In this document: one piece after another, positions 50,946-59,439 of the stretch
Position numbering within the stretch: position 1 is the stretch's first letter
Layout: every line of letters begins with the position of its first letter
NCBI RefSeq assembly: GCF_024807845.1
Contig: NZ_JANUEQ010000003.1
Span: forward strand, 186,001-250,000
Direction: 5' to 3'
Length of the DNA stretch: 64,000 nt
Source: Klebsiella sp. BIGb0407
GTDB taxonomy: Bacteria > Pseudomonadota > Gammaproteobacteria > Enterobacterales > Enterobacteriaceae
The notes under the pieces: model-generated
What the model saw: only the letters and a program-made list of their open reading frames with translations
The model's database searches: none
Told to the model about the DNA's origin: nothing
Position numbers and translations under genes: made by a program

Positions 50946-51230
50946 CTAGCGCAAGCCTAACTGGAAAATCATCGTTTCTGCCTGACAGCAGAACTGGAAG
51001 TCGATATCGAGACGTACACCCTCGGCTTCTTCAGTGAAGCGCGGTGTAATCTGGCAAGGCTCGGACTCCACTTCACGCGCTTTAGCGCTCAGTGCCGCCA
51101 GAGTCTCTTCGGCCTGCTCTTTGCTGGCAAACACACGGCTATAGGAGGCAACACAATCCGTATTATCAATGATAGAACCGACGTCTATGCAGCAACAAAC
51201 TGGGGTTTCATCTGCACTATTTCTACTCAT
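50946..51230 (-). CDS. yfcZ: UPF0381 family protein YfcZ
   Basis: 94-residue conserved protein of unknown function, with E. coli YfcZ as homologue. It is cysteine-rich at the N-terminus (TPVCCCIDVGSIIDN) and has one more cysteine pair region, DFQFCCQAE, near the end. The middle is a helical acidic segment (KEQAEETLAALSAKAREVE). The paired cysteines suggest metal or redox chemistry, but that is only inference. It is divergent from fadL. Confidence 0.92.
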   Translation of the reverse strand: MSRNSADETPVCCCIDVGSIIDNTDCVASYSRVFASKEQAEETLAALSAKAREVESEPCQITPRFTEEAEGVRLDIDFQFCCQAETMIFQLGLR

Positions 51231-51732
51231 GATTCGTTCCTTAGTATTATATACTCAGAATAATTCGGGTTGTTTTAAGCGCTGAGTGAAGAGAACCGAT
51301 GCGTACCGGAAAACTCTATGATTCGATGCGTTTTGCGAAAGCAACACCCAGGCAAATCGAAGTATGAGGAGTATAACCTAAAAGATAAACGCCCTAACTT
51401 TCATGGTCGCTATTTTACGTCGCTCTGAATTTTCACTCCAGTTGATTATTCTGGTAATCGGCGTGAGTGACGGAAATCACACTTAAAAATGATCTAAAAC
51501 AAATTCTGCCCCCCCCATAGCGCCGGAAAGTTGCTATTTTTTGCTGCCTTGATCATGTTTCCGACAACAACTCACCAATAAACGCGAAACATTCTTGCAA
51601 CATACCCACTGGTCGTACCTATACTCGAATAACTGGTCTGCTTTCTATCTACCAGCACAGTCCCTACTATGCGCGCTTCGGTTACGGTAAGTAGCATTTT
51701 TTGTATAAAAATAAATCAATGAGGTTTTGGTT
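51231..51732 (+). promoter_or_regulatory. yfcZ-fadL divergent regulatory region
   Basis: About 500 bases without a gene. Two FadR-like half-conserved sites lie near fadL: CACTGGTCGTACCTAT (51607-51622) and AACTGGTCTGCTTTCT (51631-51646), both with CTGGTC. E. coli fadL also has two FadR sites downstream of its promoter. The stretch also holds a C-run at about 51511-51517. No ORF here looks real. Confidence 0.6.
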
Positions 51733-53052
51733 ATGAGCCAGAGAACCCTGTTCGCCAAGTCATTTATAGCAATTGCTGTAGCAATGGTCAGTTTACAAAC
51801 ACATTCCGCGGGCTTTCAGTTAAACGAATTTTCTTCTTCTGGTCTGGGACGAGCCTATTCAGGAGAAGGGGCTGTTGCAGACAACGCGGGCTCTGCCAGC
51901 CGCAACCCGGCCACCATCATGATGTTTGACAGGCCTTCTTTCTCTGGCGGTGCGGTTTATATTCAGCCAGACGTCAATATTTTTGGTAACTCCCCTGCGG
52001 GAGGCAGCACCGATGCTAAAAATATTGCACCCAATGCCTGGGTTCCAAACCTGCATTTCGTCGCCCCGATTAACGAGAAGTTTGGCTGGGGTGCCTCAGT
52101 CACCTCCAACTACGGGCTGGCCACCGAGTTCAATAATAGCTATCGCGCAGGTTCGGTCGGCGGAAAAACCGACTTGCAGACCGCTAACTTTAACCTGAGC
52201 GGAGCCTGGCGTCTTGATCCTAACTGGAGCTTCGGTTTAGGTCTGAATGCGGTTTACGCGAAAGCGAAAATTGAGCGTTATGCGGGTGATTTGGGTTCGA
52301 TTTTAGCTGGAAGCGGTAAGCTCCCTCCCGGATATGGCAATATTGTTGCAGGCATCCCAGCAAATACGCAGATTACCAGTCTGAAAGGCGATAAATGGGG
52401 CTTTGGCTGGAACGCAGGGGTACTTTATGAGCTTAACAAGGGCAATCGCTACGCGTTAACCTACCGTTCAAAAGTCAAAATTGATTTTGATGGCGACTAT
52501 AAAAGCGACCTGCCTGCTTCCTTTAACCCTATCTTAGGGGACTATGGTTTATATGGCACCGGCGGTGAAACCATCCCGGGTTCTTTAAGCCTGAACTTAC
52601 CTGAGATGTGGGAAGTGTCCGGTTACAATACTGTGGCGCCTAAGTGGGCCGTTCACTACAGCATGGCTTATACCCGCTGGAGTCAGTTTAAAGAACTGAG
52701 AGCGACAGGCAGTGATGGTAACTTACTGTTCCTGAAGGATGAAAGCTTTAAAGACGCTTATCGTCTGGCAATAGGTACCACCTATTTTATGGATGAAAAC
52801 TGGACCTTCCGCACCGGTATTGCTTTTGATGATAGCCCGGTACCGGCGAATAAACGCTCTATTTCTATTCCCGATCAGGATCGTTTCTGGCTCAGCGCCG
52901 GGACAACCTATGCCTTCAATAAAGATGCTTCGATTGATGTCGGTGTCTCCTATATGCATGGCAAAGCGGTTAATATTCAAGAAGGTCCTTACAGCTTCCG
53001 TTCTGAAGGTAAAGCCTGGCTTTACGGTACCAACTTTAACTACTCATTCTAA
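51733..53052 (+). CDS. fadL: Long-chain fatty acid outer-membrane transporter FadL
   Basis: 14-stranded beta-barrel importing long-chain fatty acids; also a phage receptor in relatives. 439 residues from the ATG at 51733 (E. coli 446). The signal peptide starts [11 protein letters not shown] and cleaves before [20 protein letters not shown], the conserved hatch N-terminus. The NPA-type hatch motif lies in [14 protein letters not shown]. The C-terminal strand ends in Phe (GTNFNYSF), as needed for BAM assembly. A central extracellular loop (about 205-225) differs from E. coli. Confidence 0.96.
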   Translation: MSQRTLFAKSFIAIAVAMVSLQTHSAGFQLNEFSSSGLGRAYSGEGAVADNAGSASRNPATIMMFDRPSFSGGAVYIQPDVNIFGNSPAGGSTDAKNIAPNAWVPNLHFVAPINEKFGWGASVTSNYGLATEFNNSYRAGSVGGKTDLQTANFNLSGAWRLDPNWSFGLGLNAVYAKAKIERYAGDLGSILAGSGKLPPGYGNIVAGIPANTQITSLKGDKWGFGWNAGVLYELNKGNRYALTYRSKVKIDFDGDYKSDLPASFNPILGDYGLYGTGGETIPGSLSLNLPEMWEVSGYNTVAPKWAVHYSMAYTRWSQFKELRATGSDGNLLFLKDESFKDAYRLAIGTTYFMDENWTFRTGIAFDDSPVPANKRSISIPDQDRFWLSAGTTYAFNKDASIDVGVSYMHGKAVNIQEGPYSFRSEGKAWLYGTNFNYSF

Positions 53053-53078
53053 TCAGCCCTACAGGCTGCTCAGAAAGC

Positions 53079-53106
53079 AAAAAGGCGAACCGAGGTTCGC
53101 CTTTTT
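53079..53106. terminator. Bidirectional terminator between fadL and mlaA
   Basis: AAAAAGGCGAACC pairs with GGTTCGCCTTTTT around a minimal loop. T-runs lie in both directions, between two converging genes. Confidence 0.92.
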
Positions 53107-53121
53107 CATTTTCAGGAAAGA

Positions 53122-53880
53122 CTACATACCGTCGATCTCTGCCAGGTCATCCTGAATAGCTATAGCATTTGGATTCGTTTCCGGGCTCAGCTTGCCGCCA
53201 TTTGCCAGGAAGTCGTAACGCTGGAAGTAAGCTTCACGAACCAGAATATACGGGTCGGAAGACTGACGCAGCAGACCATCGCTATCCAGTAAGCGCGCAC
53301 GCGTTTCAACCCCTTCCAGAGTCCATTTACCAATAGACATCGGCCAGGTCAGCCAGGATAGCACCGGATAAAGCGTATCAACATATTCACCGCCATCTTC
53401 ACGCGGCGTAACGCTACCGTATCCCGGCAATACAATATAAGGGCCGTAACCTACGCCATAGTGACCCAGGGTGCTGCCAAAGCGTATCGGATAGGTCCGC
53501 TCAAGTTTCGGGTTTGCCATACCGGCGATATCAATAAAGCCGCCCATTCCCAGTATCGTATTCAGGAAGAAGCGGGTGAAATGCACCATTCCCTGATAAA
53601 CATCGCCCTGGGCAAAATTGTTCACCATTGAGGCGGGTTCTTCAAGGTTACTGGTGAAATTGCTCAGACCGTTACGTGCAGGTTGCGGAACATAATCACG
53701 CCATGCAACGGCAACCGGGCGAACAATATAAGGATCCAGCACGTTCATGTTGAAGTTGAACATGGTTCGGTTGAACCCTTCCAGCGGATCGGAACGCTCG
53801 TCTGGTTTTTTATCAGCCGAGCTGGCACACCCCAGCAAAAAGGTGGTTGCCAATGCCAGTCCGGTCAGGCGAAAATTCAT
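53122..53880 (-). CDS. mlaA: Outer-membrane lipid asymmetry lipoprotein MlaA (VacJ)
   Basis: Outer-membrane ring-shaped lipoprotein that removes mislocalised phospholipids and passes them to MlaC. 252 residues from the ATG at 53880, which has GGAGA upstream; the longer frame to 53925 is not conserved. The lipobox LLGC places the lipidated Cys at residue 18. The conserved body contains RSDPLEGFNRTMFNFN, RDYVPQPARNGLSNF, and GMGGFIDIAGMANPKLERT. It converges with fadL. Confidence 0.96.
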   Translation of the reverse strand: MNFRLTGLALATTFLLGCASSADKKPDERSDPLEGFNRTMFNFNMNVLDPYIVRPVAVAWRDYVPQPARNGLSNFTSNLEEPASMVNNFAQGDVYQGMVHFTRFFLNTILGMGGFIDIAGMANPKLERTYPIRFGSTLGHYGVGYGPYIVLPGYGSVTPREDGGEYVDTLYPVLSWLTWPMSIGKWTLEGVETRARLLDSDGLLRQSSDPYILVREAYFQRYDFLANGGKLSPETNPNAIAIQDDLAEIDGM

Positions 53881-54470
53881 AAGCGTCTCCATTTTTTTGA
53901 TCTGCGCTTTCAGTGCTCTGTTCACCCTTGCCGGGCGCTAAAATAAGGTACTGGTTACCAAAATATTTATCTTTCCTGAAGGAAGTCTACTCAGATGCCC
54001 AGTCATTTTTGTAGCCATTACTGCCTTTTACTACACTATACACTAAATTATTCAGGTTACAGGAAGTCGGCGATACACACGACGCCTCAACGGATTCAGT
54101 CACCGGTCAGCGAGGCCAGTCACTTTTAGAAATAGTTGTTAAAGTATAACTAAAAATGCGCCCGATAGTGTCAACAAAATATGCATAACGGCTCAAATAT
54201 CAGGTAATAACCTCTTCGCTTACAAAGAGGGTGATGATGAGAATATATGTGGATTCATTGACGGAAATATTTAAAGCAGAGTAAAAACCCAATACTTTTT
54301 ATTTTAGAAAAAAAATAAGACTAATACGAAAAGTAAAAATCAGATAATTACTTCTACGGGTAATTATGAATATTTAAAGGATTTACGCTCAGTGAAACAA
54401 ATCCCTGCCGGGATTGATTATAATTATCTCAGTAGTAACAACGCTACAGATTTAAGCAGGAGATACCGCG
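53881..54470. other. 590-base AT-rich gap between mlaA and the small secreted protein
   Basis: No gene of any size is convincing. The stretch is A/T-rich, especially 54240-54380. It should contain the mlaA promoter and that of the following small gene; I could not assign either. The conserved E. coli-like order ends here. Confidence 0.5.
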
Positions 54471-54887
54471 GTGAAAAAACACATCTGCGCTTTAGCCATG
54501 GCGATAATAACAGCCTCACCGTCACTGGTTTATGCCGGTCCCGGCGGCCCGGGTGGACATGGCGACTATCGAGGAAATGGCGGTCATAACGGGCCTCATT
54601 TTAACCCCGCCCCCAGTAGCCCAGGCCCAAGATCGCCTCGACTGGATTTTCTCCCGGCGCTGGCAACCACCCTCATTCTCGGCGGGCTGACCTACTATAT
54701 TGTCAATGACGCTTATTACAGAAAACAAGGCGCTGAATATATTCTTGTTCCAACACCAGAAAATGCCCGCTCCGATCTCAACGTCGTTGATTATAATAAT
54801 AAACGTTATTACGTGCGTAATGGCAGTTATTATCAGAAAGATATCGACGGTAACTATATTGAAGTTCCTCGTCCTGCCGGACTCTGA
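54471..54887 (+). CDS. Small secreted Gly/Pro-rich protein (DUF6515-like)
   Basis: 138 residues starting at a GTG with AGGAG about nine bases upstream. The signal peptide MKKHICALAMAIITASPSLVYA leads to a Gly-His-rich stretch (GPGGPGGHGDYRGNGGHNG). Next come a Pro/Ser segment and a hydrophobic region (LDFLPALATTLILGGLTYYI). A Tyr-rich C-terminal domain follows (NNKRYYVRNGSYYQKD). The Tyr repeats in a periplasmic or surface protein resemble the poorly characterised DUF6515 group. No function can be given. It is alone between mlaA and argW. Confidence 0.75.
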   Translation: MKKHICALAMAIITASPSLVYAGPGGPGGHGDYRGNGGHNGPHFNPAPSSPGPRSPRLDFLPALATTLILGGLTYYIVNDAYYRKQGAEYILVPTPENARSDLNVVDYNNKRYYVRNGSYYQKDIDGNYIEVPRPAGL

Positions 54888-55165
54888 TTATCCCCGTCAA
54901 ACGACACCTCATATAATATATCCACTGAGGGTGATCGTACAAACGGTCACCTGAATGGCTAATAGAATAGAGAAATGGAGAAGTATAATGGCCATCAGAG
55001 GTAATCGCCCATAGCGTCGATACTGAATAATAAATAAACGAATCAGTACCTGTATGAAATTAATGGCGAAAACTACCGCTCTTAACCCCATAACAGCTTG
55101 ATGAATCACCCAATATTGCGTACCATCGAAGCGCTTCAAAACAAAGGCAGCCACAAGCCAGTGAA

Positions 55166-55240
55166 GTCCTCTTAGTTAAATGGATATAACAAGCCCCTCC
55201 TAAGGGCTAGTTGCAGGTTCGATTCCTGCAGGGGACACCA
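55166..55240 (+). tRNA. argW: tRNA-Arg, anticodon CCT (argW)
   Basis: 75 bases including the encoded CCA. The acceptor arms GTCCTCT/AGGGGAC pair with one G-T. The D-arm is AGTTAAATGGATATAAC, and the anticodon stem AGCCC/GGGCT encloses loop CTCCTAA with CCT at 55199-55201. The T-arm TGCAGGTTCGATTCCTGCA is complete. It is nearly identical to E. coli argW, a known prophage integration site. No terminator or duplicate 3' end is apparent in the window. Confidence 0.97.
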
Positions 55241-55574
55241 GTTGATAACCAGTCAGATCAGCCTCCCCCACTGTCAGTAAAACTTATCCATATGAATTCT
55301 GCTCGTGCTGACCGTAAAACACATAAACGCTGCGCAGCCCCCGGATAAACCTTATTACCTGCCTGATGCCAACATTCTGTGCATCTCTATGTACCTGTAG
55401 CACAATTCTAATCGCTAAACCAATGCACCATCGGCTGTTCTACTGACACTCATTCTTCTTTGTTTAAAGGCGAATCTTGGTAGTATGCAAGAGGCGCTAA
55501 CTCAGGTTAGCACGTACTATTACCTGATTGACAAACGGGTTCAGTGATGAGTCTTTATATTGTGAGGTAGTATC
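55241..55574. other. Non-coding stretch downstream of argW
   Basis: 334 bases with no credible ORF. One stem, GCTAAC-TCAG-GTTAGC (55496-55511), with a few more pairing bases outside, lies 64 bases before the next small ORF. I see no integrase fragment and no direct repeat of the tRNA 3' end. Confidence 0.5.
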
Positions 55575-55754
55575 ATGCAAAACGAAACATTGTCGTTGCG
55601 TAGAGCACAGTCTGCCGCAAAACGTTCCGTTCATGAAGGCATAGAGTACGTAAATATTACTATGACAAAAGAGCGCGCCAAAAGTGTGTCTAAGGCCTTC
55701 TATGATTCTCGCAATGATAAGGAGAACTATGAGTTCGTCTGCGTCAAAGAATAA
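55575..55754 (+). CDS. Uncharacterised 59-residue basic protein
   Basis: ATG to TAA, 59 residues, with GAGG eight bases upstream. The sequence begins MQNETLSLRRAQSAAKRSVH. It continues EGIEYVNITMTKERAKSVSK and ends FYDSRNDKENYEFVCVKE. It is Lys/Arg-rich and predicted mostly helical, with no signal peptide or membrane segment. I do not recognise the family. It sits between argW and an IS remnant, so it may be island cargo. Confidence 0.55.
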   Translation: MQNETLSLRRAQSAAKRSVHEGIEYVNITMTKERAKSVSKAFYDSRNDKENYEFVCVKE

Positions 55755-55760
55755 TAAAAA

Positions 55761-55946
55761 TCAGATAGTTATGTTGGTAGTAAGGCTGTGGCTGGACATA
55801 TGAGACGTTATCCGCTGTAAGACTTCAAGACCAAGTTGGTTTGCTGATGACAGAGAAATGCCACAGCGACGGCATACGAACCCGACATCACCGGACATTT
55901 CATATAATTTTACCCGCTGTATACGCTGCTGAATTTCCTTATTCAC
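55761..55946 (-). pseudogene. IS481-family transposase fragment (frameshifted and truncated)
   Basis: The N-terminal 30 residues read NKEIQQRIQRVKLYEMSGDV and then SGDVGFVCRRCGIS, the helix-turn-helix start of IS481/IS3-like transposases, whose next motif is RPTLRKWWRRYQ. Here the motif is lost after CGIS, and the frame runs into unrelated residues. A neighbouring frame reads LVLKSYSG-type sequence like the usual GLKSRSRRP, so a frameshift and deletions are likely. The rest of the transposase and the inverted repeats are absent. Confidence 0.7.
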
Positions 55947-55999
55947 AGTGAGTTATTACAGCGAAACGATATCTATGAATCACACAACTTATACAATAA

Positions 56000-57259
56000 T
56001 CACTTTACCTGCCGGGTATTATTGAACTCCCATAATCTATTGAATTCAATATTATTTAAATCGCGATCTTTCGCTATATTCCCCTGAAAAGGACGCTTGG
56101 TTGTTGCAGCGGGTCCCCAGGGGGATTGGGCGTTATATCCACTATCAAAAGTGGATAGCGTAATCACCGCCTGGCCATTTGATGTTTTGCCTGGTATATA
56201 ACCCGTTTCCCTGGCGCCTTGATCCCAGGCTCTCCCTAAATACGCATGTCTTTTTTCACCAAAACCGCTATCGCTGGTAAATCGGCTACCGGTGACTAAA
56301 AATCCGTAAGGATTGTCTGTTAAGGTATTTGGGGCTAATACATAGACGGGTTTGGAAGTGCGGCTAGAGACAGTGTGAAAATGAACGCCATCAAAAACCG
56401 CCGTTGCGCGGCCAAAAACATAATCAACGTCCCCCTCAATATAGCTGTCTTTTATCAGAGCACGGCTGATACGATCGGTGACGTATCGGTTATGTTTATC
56501 ACTGGTATTAACAAAAAAAGTATCTTGTCTGCCAATAAGACGTGCTTTTTCGATCTGAACTTTATCTCCGTCGGTACGCAAAGCAACGCCTTGATGGGCG
56601 TTACTATCGACCGTATCTAATAAGCTATTTTCAACGGTCAAATTGGTCAGCTGAAATCCATTATTTTGTGACCAGACTACAGCAGAACATAACGTCGTAA
56701 CGACCTCTTCAGTGGTCGTAGCACAGGTCTGGTACATATCCCAGGCCGGATCGCCTGGCTGATATTGTCCTTGGTTGTTTACCGTTTTACGCCACACTTC
56801 AGGTGAAATCATTGAATCAACGGCCAGGGACAACACAACTTGTTCTGGATTATCTCCGCTGCCAAAGAGTGTAACAGGAGGAGAATCTGCCGGAATATAG
56901 AGCGTGCCGACATAGGTACCTGGTAAAATCTTGATATAAATCCTGCTATCCGAACTGTCAGATTTATCGCTCAGTGCGGCATTTAGCGCTTGCTGTACAG
57001 TCTGATAGGCGGCCTCTTTACCCACAACCCAAGGCGTCGACTCATCGGTCTTTATGTGTTCATCCGGTATCCAGACATCAGAGACGGTTTCAGTTAATAA
57101 ACCTCCTCGTGAGAAATAGTTTTGCTGCGTAAAGACGGCGGCTTCCTGTGGGGTTAACTCTGGCGCTTGCTGAGTTTGCGCTGCGTAACTGGCAGTAGTT
57201 TGTATTAACAGAGGCAAACAGAAAGACATCAGCGTGAATTTATCGTTTTTTTTTATCAT
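56000..57259 (-). CDS. Secreted pectinesterase (carbohydrate esterase family 8)
   Basis: Removes methyl groups from pectin. 419 residues. The signal peptide (MIKKNDKFTLMSFCLPLLIQ, then TTASYA) has no clear lipobox, so it is periplasmic or secreted, unlike the lipoprotein PemB. The family motifs are intact: AHQGVALRTDGDKVQI (Gln), LIGRQDTFFV (Gln-Asp), YIEGDVDYVFGRATAVF (catalytic Asp) and YLGRAWDQG (Arg, Trp). E. coli YbhC has lost several of these, so this is a true esterase candidate. A KdgR-like box lies 73-91 bases upstream. It neighbours argW and an IS remnant. Confidence 0.9.
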   Translation of the reverse strand: MIKKNDKFTLMSFCLPLLIQTTASYAAQTQQAPELTPQEAAVFTQQNYFSRGGLLTETVSDVWIPDEHIKTDESTPWVVGKEAAYQTVQQALNAALSDKSDSSDSRIYIKILPGTYVGTLYIPADSPPVTLFGSGDNPEQVVLSLAVDSMISPEVWRKTVNNQGQYQPGDPAWDMYQTCATTTEEVVTTLCSAVVWSQNNGFQLTNLTVENSLLDTVDSNAHQGVALRTDGDKVQIEKARLIGRQDTFFVNTSDKHNRYVTDRISRALIKDSYIEGDVDYVFGRATAVFDGVHFHTVSSRTSKPVYVLAPNTLTDNPYGFLVTGSRFTSDSGFGEKRHAYLGRAWDQGARETGYIPGKTSNGQAVITLSTFDSGYNAQSPWGPAATTKRPFQGNIAKDRDLNNIEFNRLWEFNNTRQVK

Positions 57260-57593
57260 TTTATTTCCTTCTATCTATCGTCTGGGGAGAAGTAAGAAAT
57301 ACAAATGATAATGAATTATAATTTTAAAAAAATTGAAATAGCGTTTATTTTTTATAATTTCCTAAAAAAATCTATCAGAGTCGCTCTCTCCAGAGATGCC
57401 GATAGTGGAGGCCCAACTTTCCGTTTTGACCAATAATGCCTGGCTACAGTCATTTTTTTCCATAAAAACACATTATTATAAAAAGAACCTGAAGCTCTTT
57501 AGATGTTTACAGAAAAAGCCAGGCATTGCAGAGTGATCCAGAAAAAAGAAAACTGGACGTCACTGACTTAGCTAAAAAAGGAAGAATACCCAC
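57260..57593. promoter_or_regulatory. Divergent gap between pectinesterase and nucleoside hydrolase
   Basis: 334 bases, very AT-rich next to the pectinesterase. It contains the KdgR-like box and presumably both promoters. GAAGGA-type bases (AAAAAGGAAGAA) lie just before the nucleoside hydrolase ATG. No other structure is evident. Confidence 0.5.
57332..57350 (-). promoter_or_regulatory. KdgR-like box upstream of the pectinesterase
   Basis: Read on the forward strand, ATTGAAATAGCGTTTATTT agrees with the palindromic KdgR consensus AATRAAAYNNYRTTTYATT at most specified positions, including GAAA and TTT. It is placed 73-91 bases before the pectinesterase start, as expected for a pectin-pathway repressor site. 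AT-rich background makes chance matches possible. Confidence 0.45.
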
Positions 57594-58541
57594 ATGACGA
57601 AGAAAATCATTCTTGATTGCGACCCCGGTCACGATGACGCCATTGCAATATTATTAGCGCACGGTAACCCGGAGATTGAATTGCTGGCGGTCACCACCGT
57701 CGTTGGCAATCAGACCCTGGAGAAAGTGACTAAAAATGCGCTAGCCGTTGCGCGTATCGCCAATATTACCGGGGTTCCTTTCGCCGCAGGCTGCCCAAGG
57801 CCTTTGGTTCGACAAATAGAAGTGGCTCCGGATATTCACGGCGAGTCAGGTCTGGATGGTCCTGTCTTGCCTGAACCCACCATTGAGCTGGATCCACGTC
57901 ATGCCGTTGACCTGATTATTGACACCATCATGGCCCATCCGGCAAAGACCATCACGTTGGTGCCGACAGCAGGATTAACCAATATCGCTCTGGCAGCCAG
58001 AAAAGAGCCACGCATTGTTGAGCGGGTGAAAGAAGTGGTCCTGATGGGGGGCGGTTATCATGTAGGTAACTGGAGCGCAGTGGCTGAGTTCAACATCAAG
58101 ATTGACCCGGAAGCTGCTCATATTGTATTCAATGAAAAATGGCCATTGACCATGGTGGGTCTTGACCTGACGCATCAGGCTCTGGCGACCCCAGAGGTGG
58201 TAGATAAAATCAAGAAGGTCGGTACGCAGCCTGCAAAATTTGTCCTTGAGTTATTAGATTTCTTTGGCGCTGCCTATAAGGATGCTCAAGGTTTTGACTA
58301 CCCGCCGGTGCATGATCCTTGTGCCGTTGCCTATGTTATTGACCCGGCTGTCATGACGGTAAAAAAAGTTCCTGTGGATATTGAACTGACAGGAACATTA
58401 ACGCTGGGAATGACCGTTGCCGATTTCCGGGCTCCTGCTCCCGCCGATTGCCATACGCAGGTAGCCGTTAAACTCGATCACACTTACTTCTGGGATATGG
58501 TTGTTGATGCGCTGACGCATATTGGAGAAGTAAGGGTCTGA
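57594..58541 (+). CDS. Ribonucleoside hydrolase (IunH/Rih family)
   Basis: Cleaves the N-glycosidic bond of nucleosides to base and ribose. 315 residues. The calcium-binding motif lies at the N-terminus (DCDPGHDDAIAI, Asp8, 10, 14 and 15). VVGNQTLEKVTKNALAV and the catalytic His region YPPVHDPCAVAYV (Asp/His near 240) are present. It is closer to RihA/RihB-type pyrimidine-preferring enzymes in length, but specificity cannot be read from sequence. It is divergent from the pectinesterase and convergent with potI. Confidence 0.9.
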   Translation: MTKKIILDCDPGHDDAIAILLAHGNPEIELLAVTTVVGNQTLEKVTKNALAVARIANITGVPFAAGCPRPLVRQIEVAPDIHGESGLDGPVLPEPTIELDPRHAVDLIIDTIMAHPAKTITLVPTAGLTNIALAARKEPRIVERVKEVVLMGGGYHVGNWSAVAEFNIKIDPEAAHIVFNEKWPLTMVGLDLTHQALATPEVVDKIKKVGTQPAKFVLELLDFFGAAYKDAQGFDYPPVHDPCAVAYVIDPAVMTVKKVPVDIELTGTLTLGMTVADFRAPAPADCHTQVAVKLDHTYFWDMVVDALTHIGEVRV

Positions 58542-58552
58542 ATAGCAGAGCA

Positions 58553-58579
58553 ATGGCTGGCGGGGTATCCACCAGCCAT
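58553..58579. terminator. Hairpin between convergent nucleoside hydrolase and potI
   Basis: ATGGCTGG pairs with CCAGCCAT around an 11-base loop, just after the hydrolase stop. It lacks a T-run on either strand. Confidence 0.45.
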
Positions 58580-58590
58580 CACAACAAAGC

Positions 58591-59439
58591 TTAATGCCCG
58601 GCAGAACGTGCTTTCTGAATATCCTTCAGGCGCTGCTTTTCTTTCTGGGCCATCAGGCGCCAGGCAATAAAGCCGACCAGTCCCACCACAAACAGGATCA
58701 GTGTAGCCAGCGCGTTGATTTCCGGATTCACACCACGTCGTACCGTCGCAAAGATCTGCATTGGCAATGTGGTGGCTCCCGGCCCGGTCACGAAGCTGGA
58801 TATCACCAGGTCGTCCAGCGACAGCGTAAACGCCAGCAGCCAGCCGGTTACCAGCGCCGGTGCAATCATCGGTACGGTTATCACAAAGAAGACCTTTAAC
58901 GGCGTTGCACCGAGATCCATCGCGGCTTCTTCAATCGAACGGTCCAACTCACGCAGTCGGGAATTGATAACGACCGCCACATAGGCCGTACAAAAGGTCA
59001 CGTGGGCAAGCCAAATAGTCAGCATCCCGCGTTCAGCAGGCCAGCCAAACGCATTGGCCATCGCCACAAACAGTAGCAACAGGGACAAACCGGTAATCAC
59101 ATCGGGCATGACCAGAGGTGCCGTCAGCATAAAGGCAAAACCGGTCGATCCTTTGAAACGCCCGAAACGCACAATGACCACGGCGGCAATCGTCCCGAGG
59201 ATAACCGCAGCCGTCGCCGAAAGTGCGGCTATCGACAGGCTCAGCGTCACGGCGCTTATCATCGCATCATCCTGGAATAACACCTGGTACCAGCGGAAGG
59301 AGAAACTCTCCCACGCTGCCAGTTGCGATGAGTTAAATGAAAAGATAACCAGCAGCAGCATCGGCGCATACAGGAAGAAGAAAACGACCGCGAGGATAGC
59401 GGTACGCCACTTTGAGCGAATGGTCGGCAACTGACTCAT
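58591..59439 (-). CDS. potI: Putrescine ABC transporter permease PotI
   Basis: Inner-membrane permease of the PotFGHI putrescine importer. 282 residues (E. coli 281), six membrane helices. The EAA loop core is SIEEAAMDLGATPLKVF (about 165-181). FNSSQLAAWESFSFRWY near the N-terminus is typical of spermidine/putrescine permeases. Its ATG overlaps the potH stop by four bases. It is last gene of the operon. Confidence 0.95.
   Translation of the reverse strand: MSQLPTIRSKWRTAILAVVFFFLYAPMLLLVIFSFNSSQLAAWESFSFRWYQVLFQDDAMISAVTLSLSIAALSATAAVILGTIAAVVIVRFGRFKGSTGFAFMLTAPLVMPDVITGLSLLLLFVAMANAFGWPAERGMLTIWLAHVTFCTAYVAVVINSRLRELDRSIEEAAMDLGATPLKVFFVITVPMIAPALVTGWLLAFTLSLDDLVISSFVTGPGATTLPMQIFATVRRGVNPEINALATLILFVVGLVGFIAWRLMAQKEKQRLKDIQKARSAGH

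Noticed and set aside
54909-55154. 81-codon minus-strand hydrophobic ORF
   Set aside because: It starts at a GTG only 12 bases from the argW tRNA on the opposite strand, so it has no room for a promoter or ribosome site. Its Ile/Leu richness is explained by AT-rich DNA.
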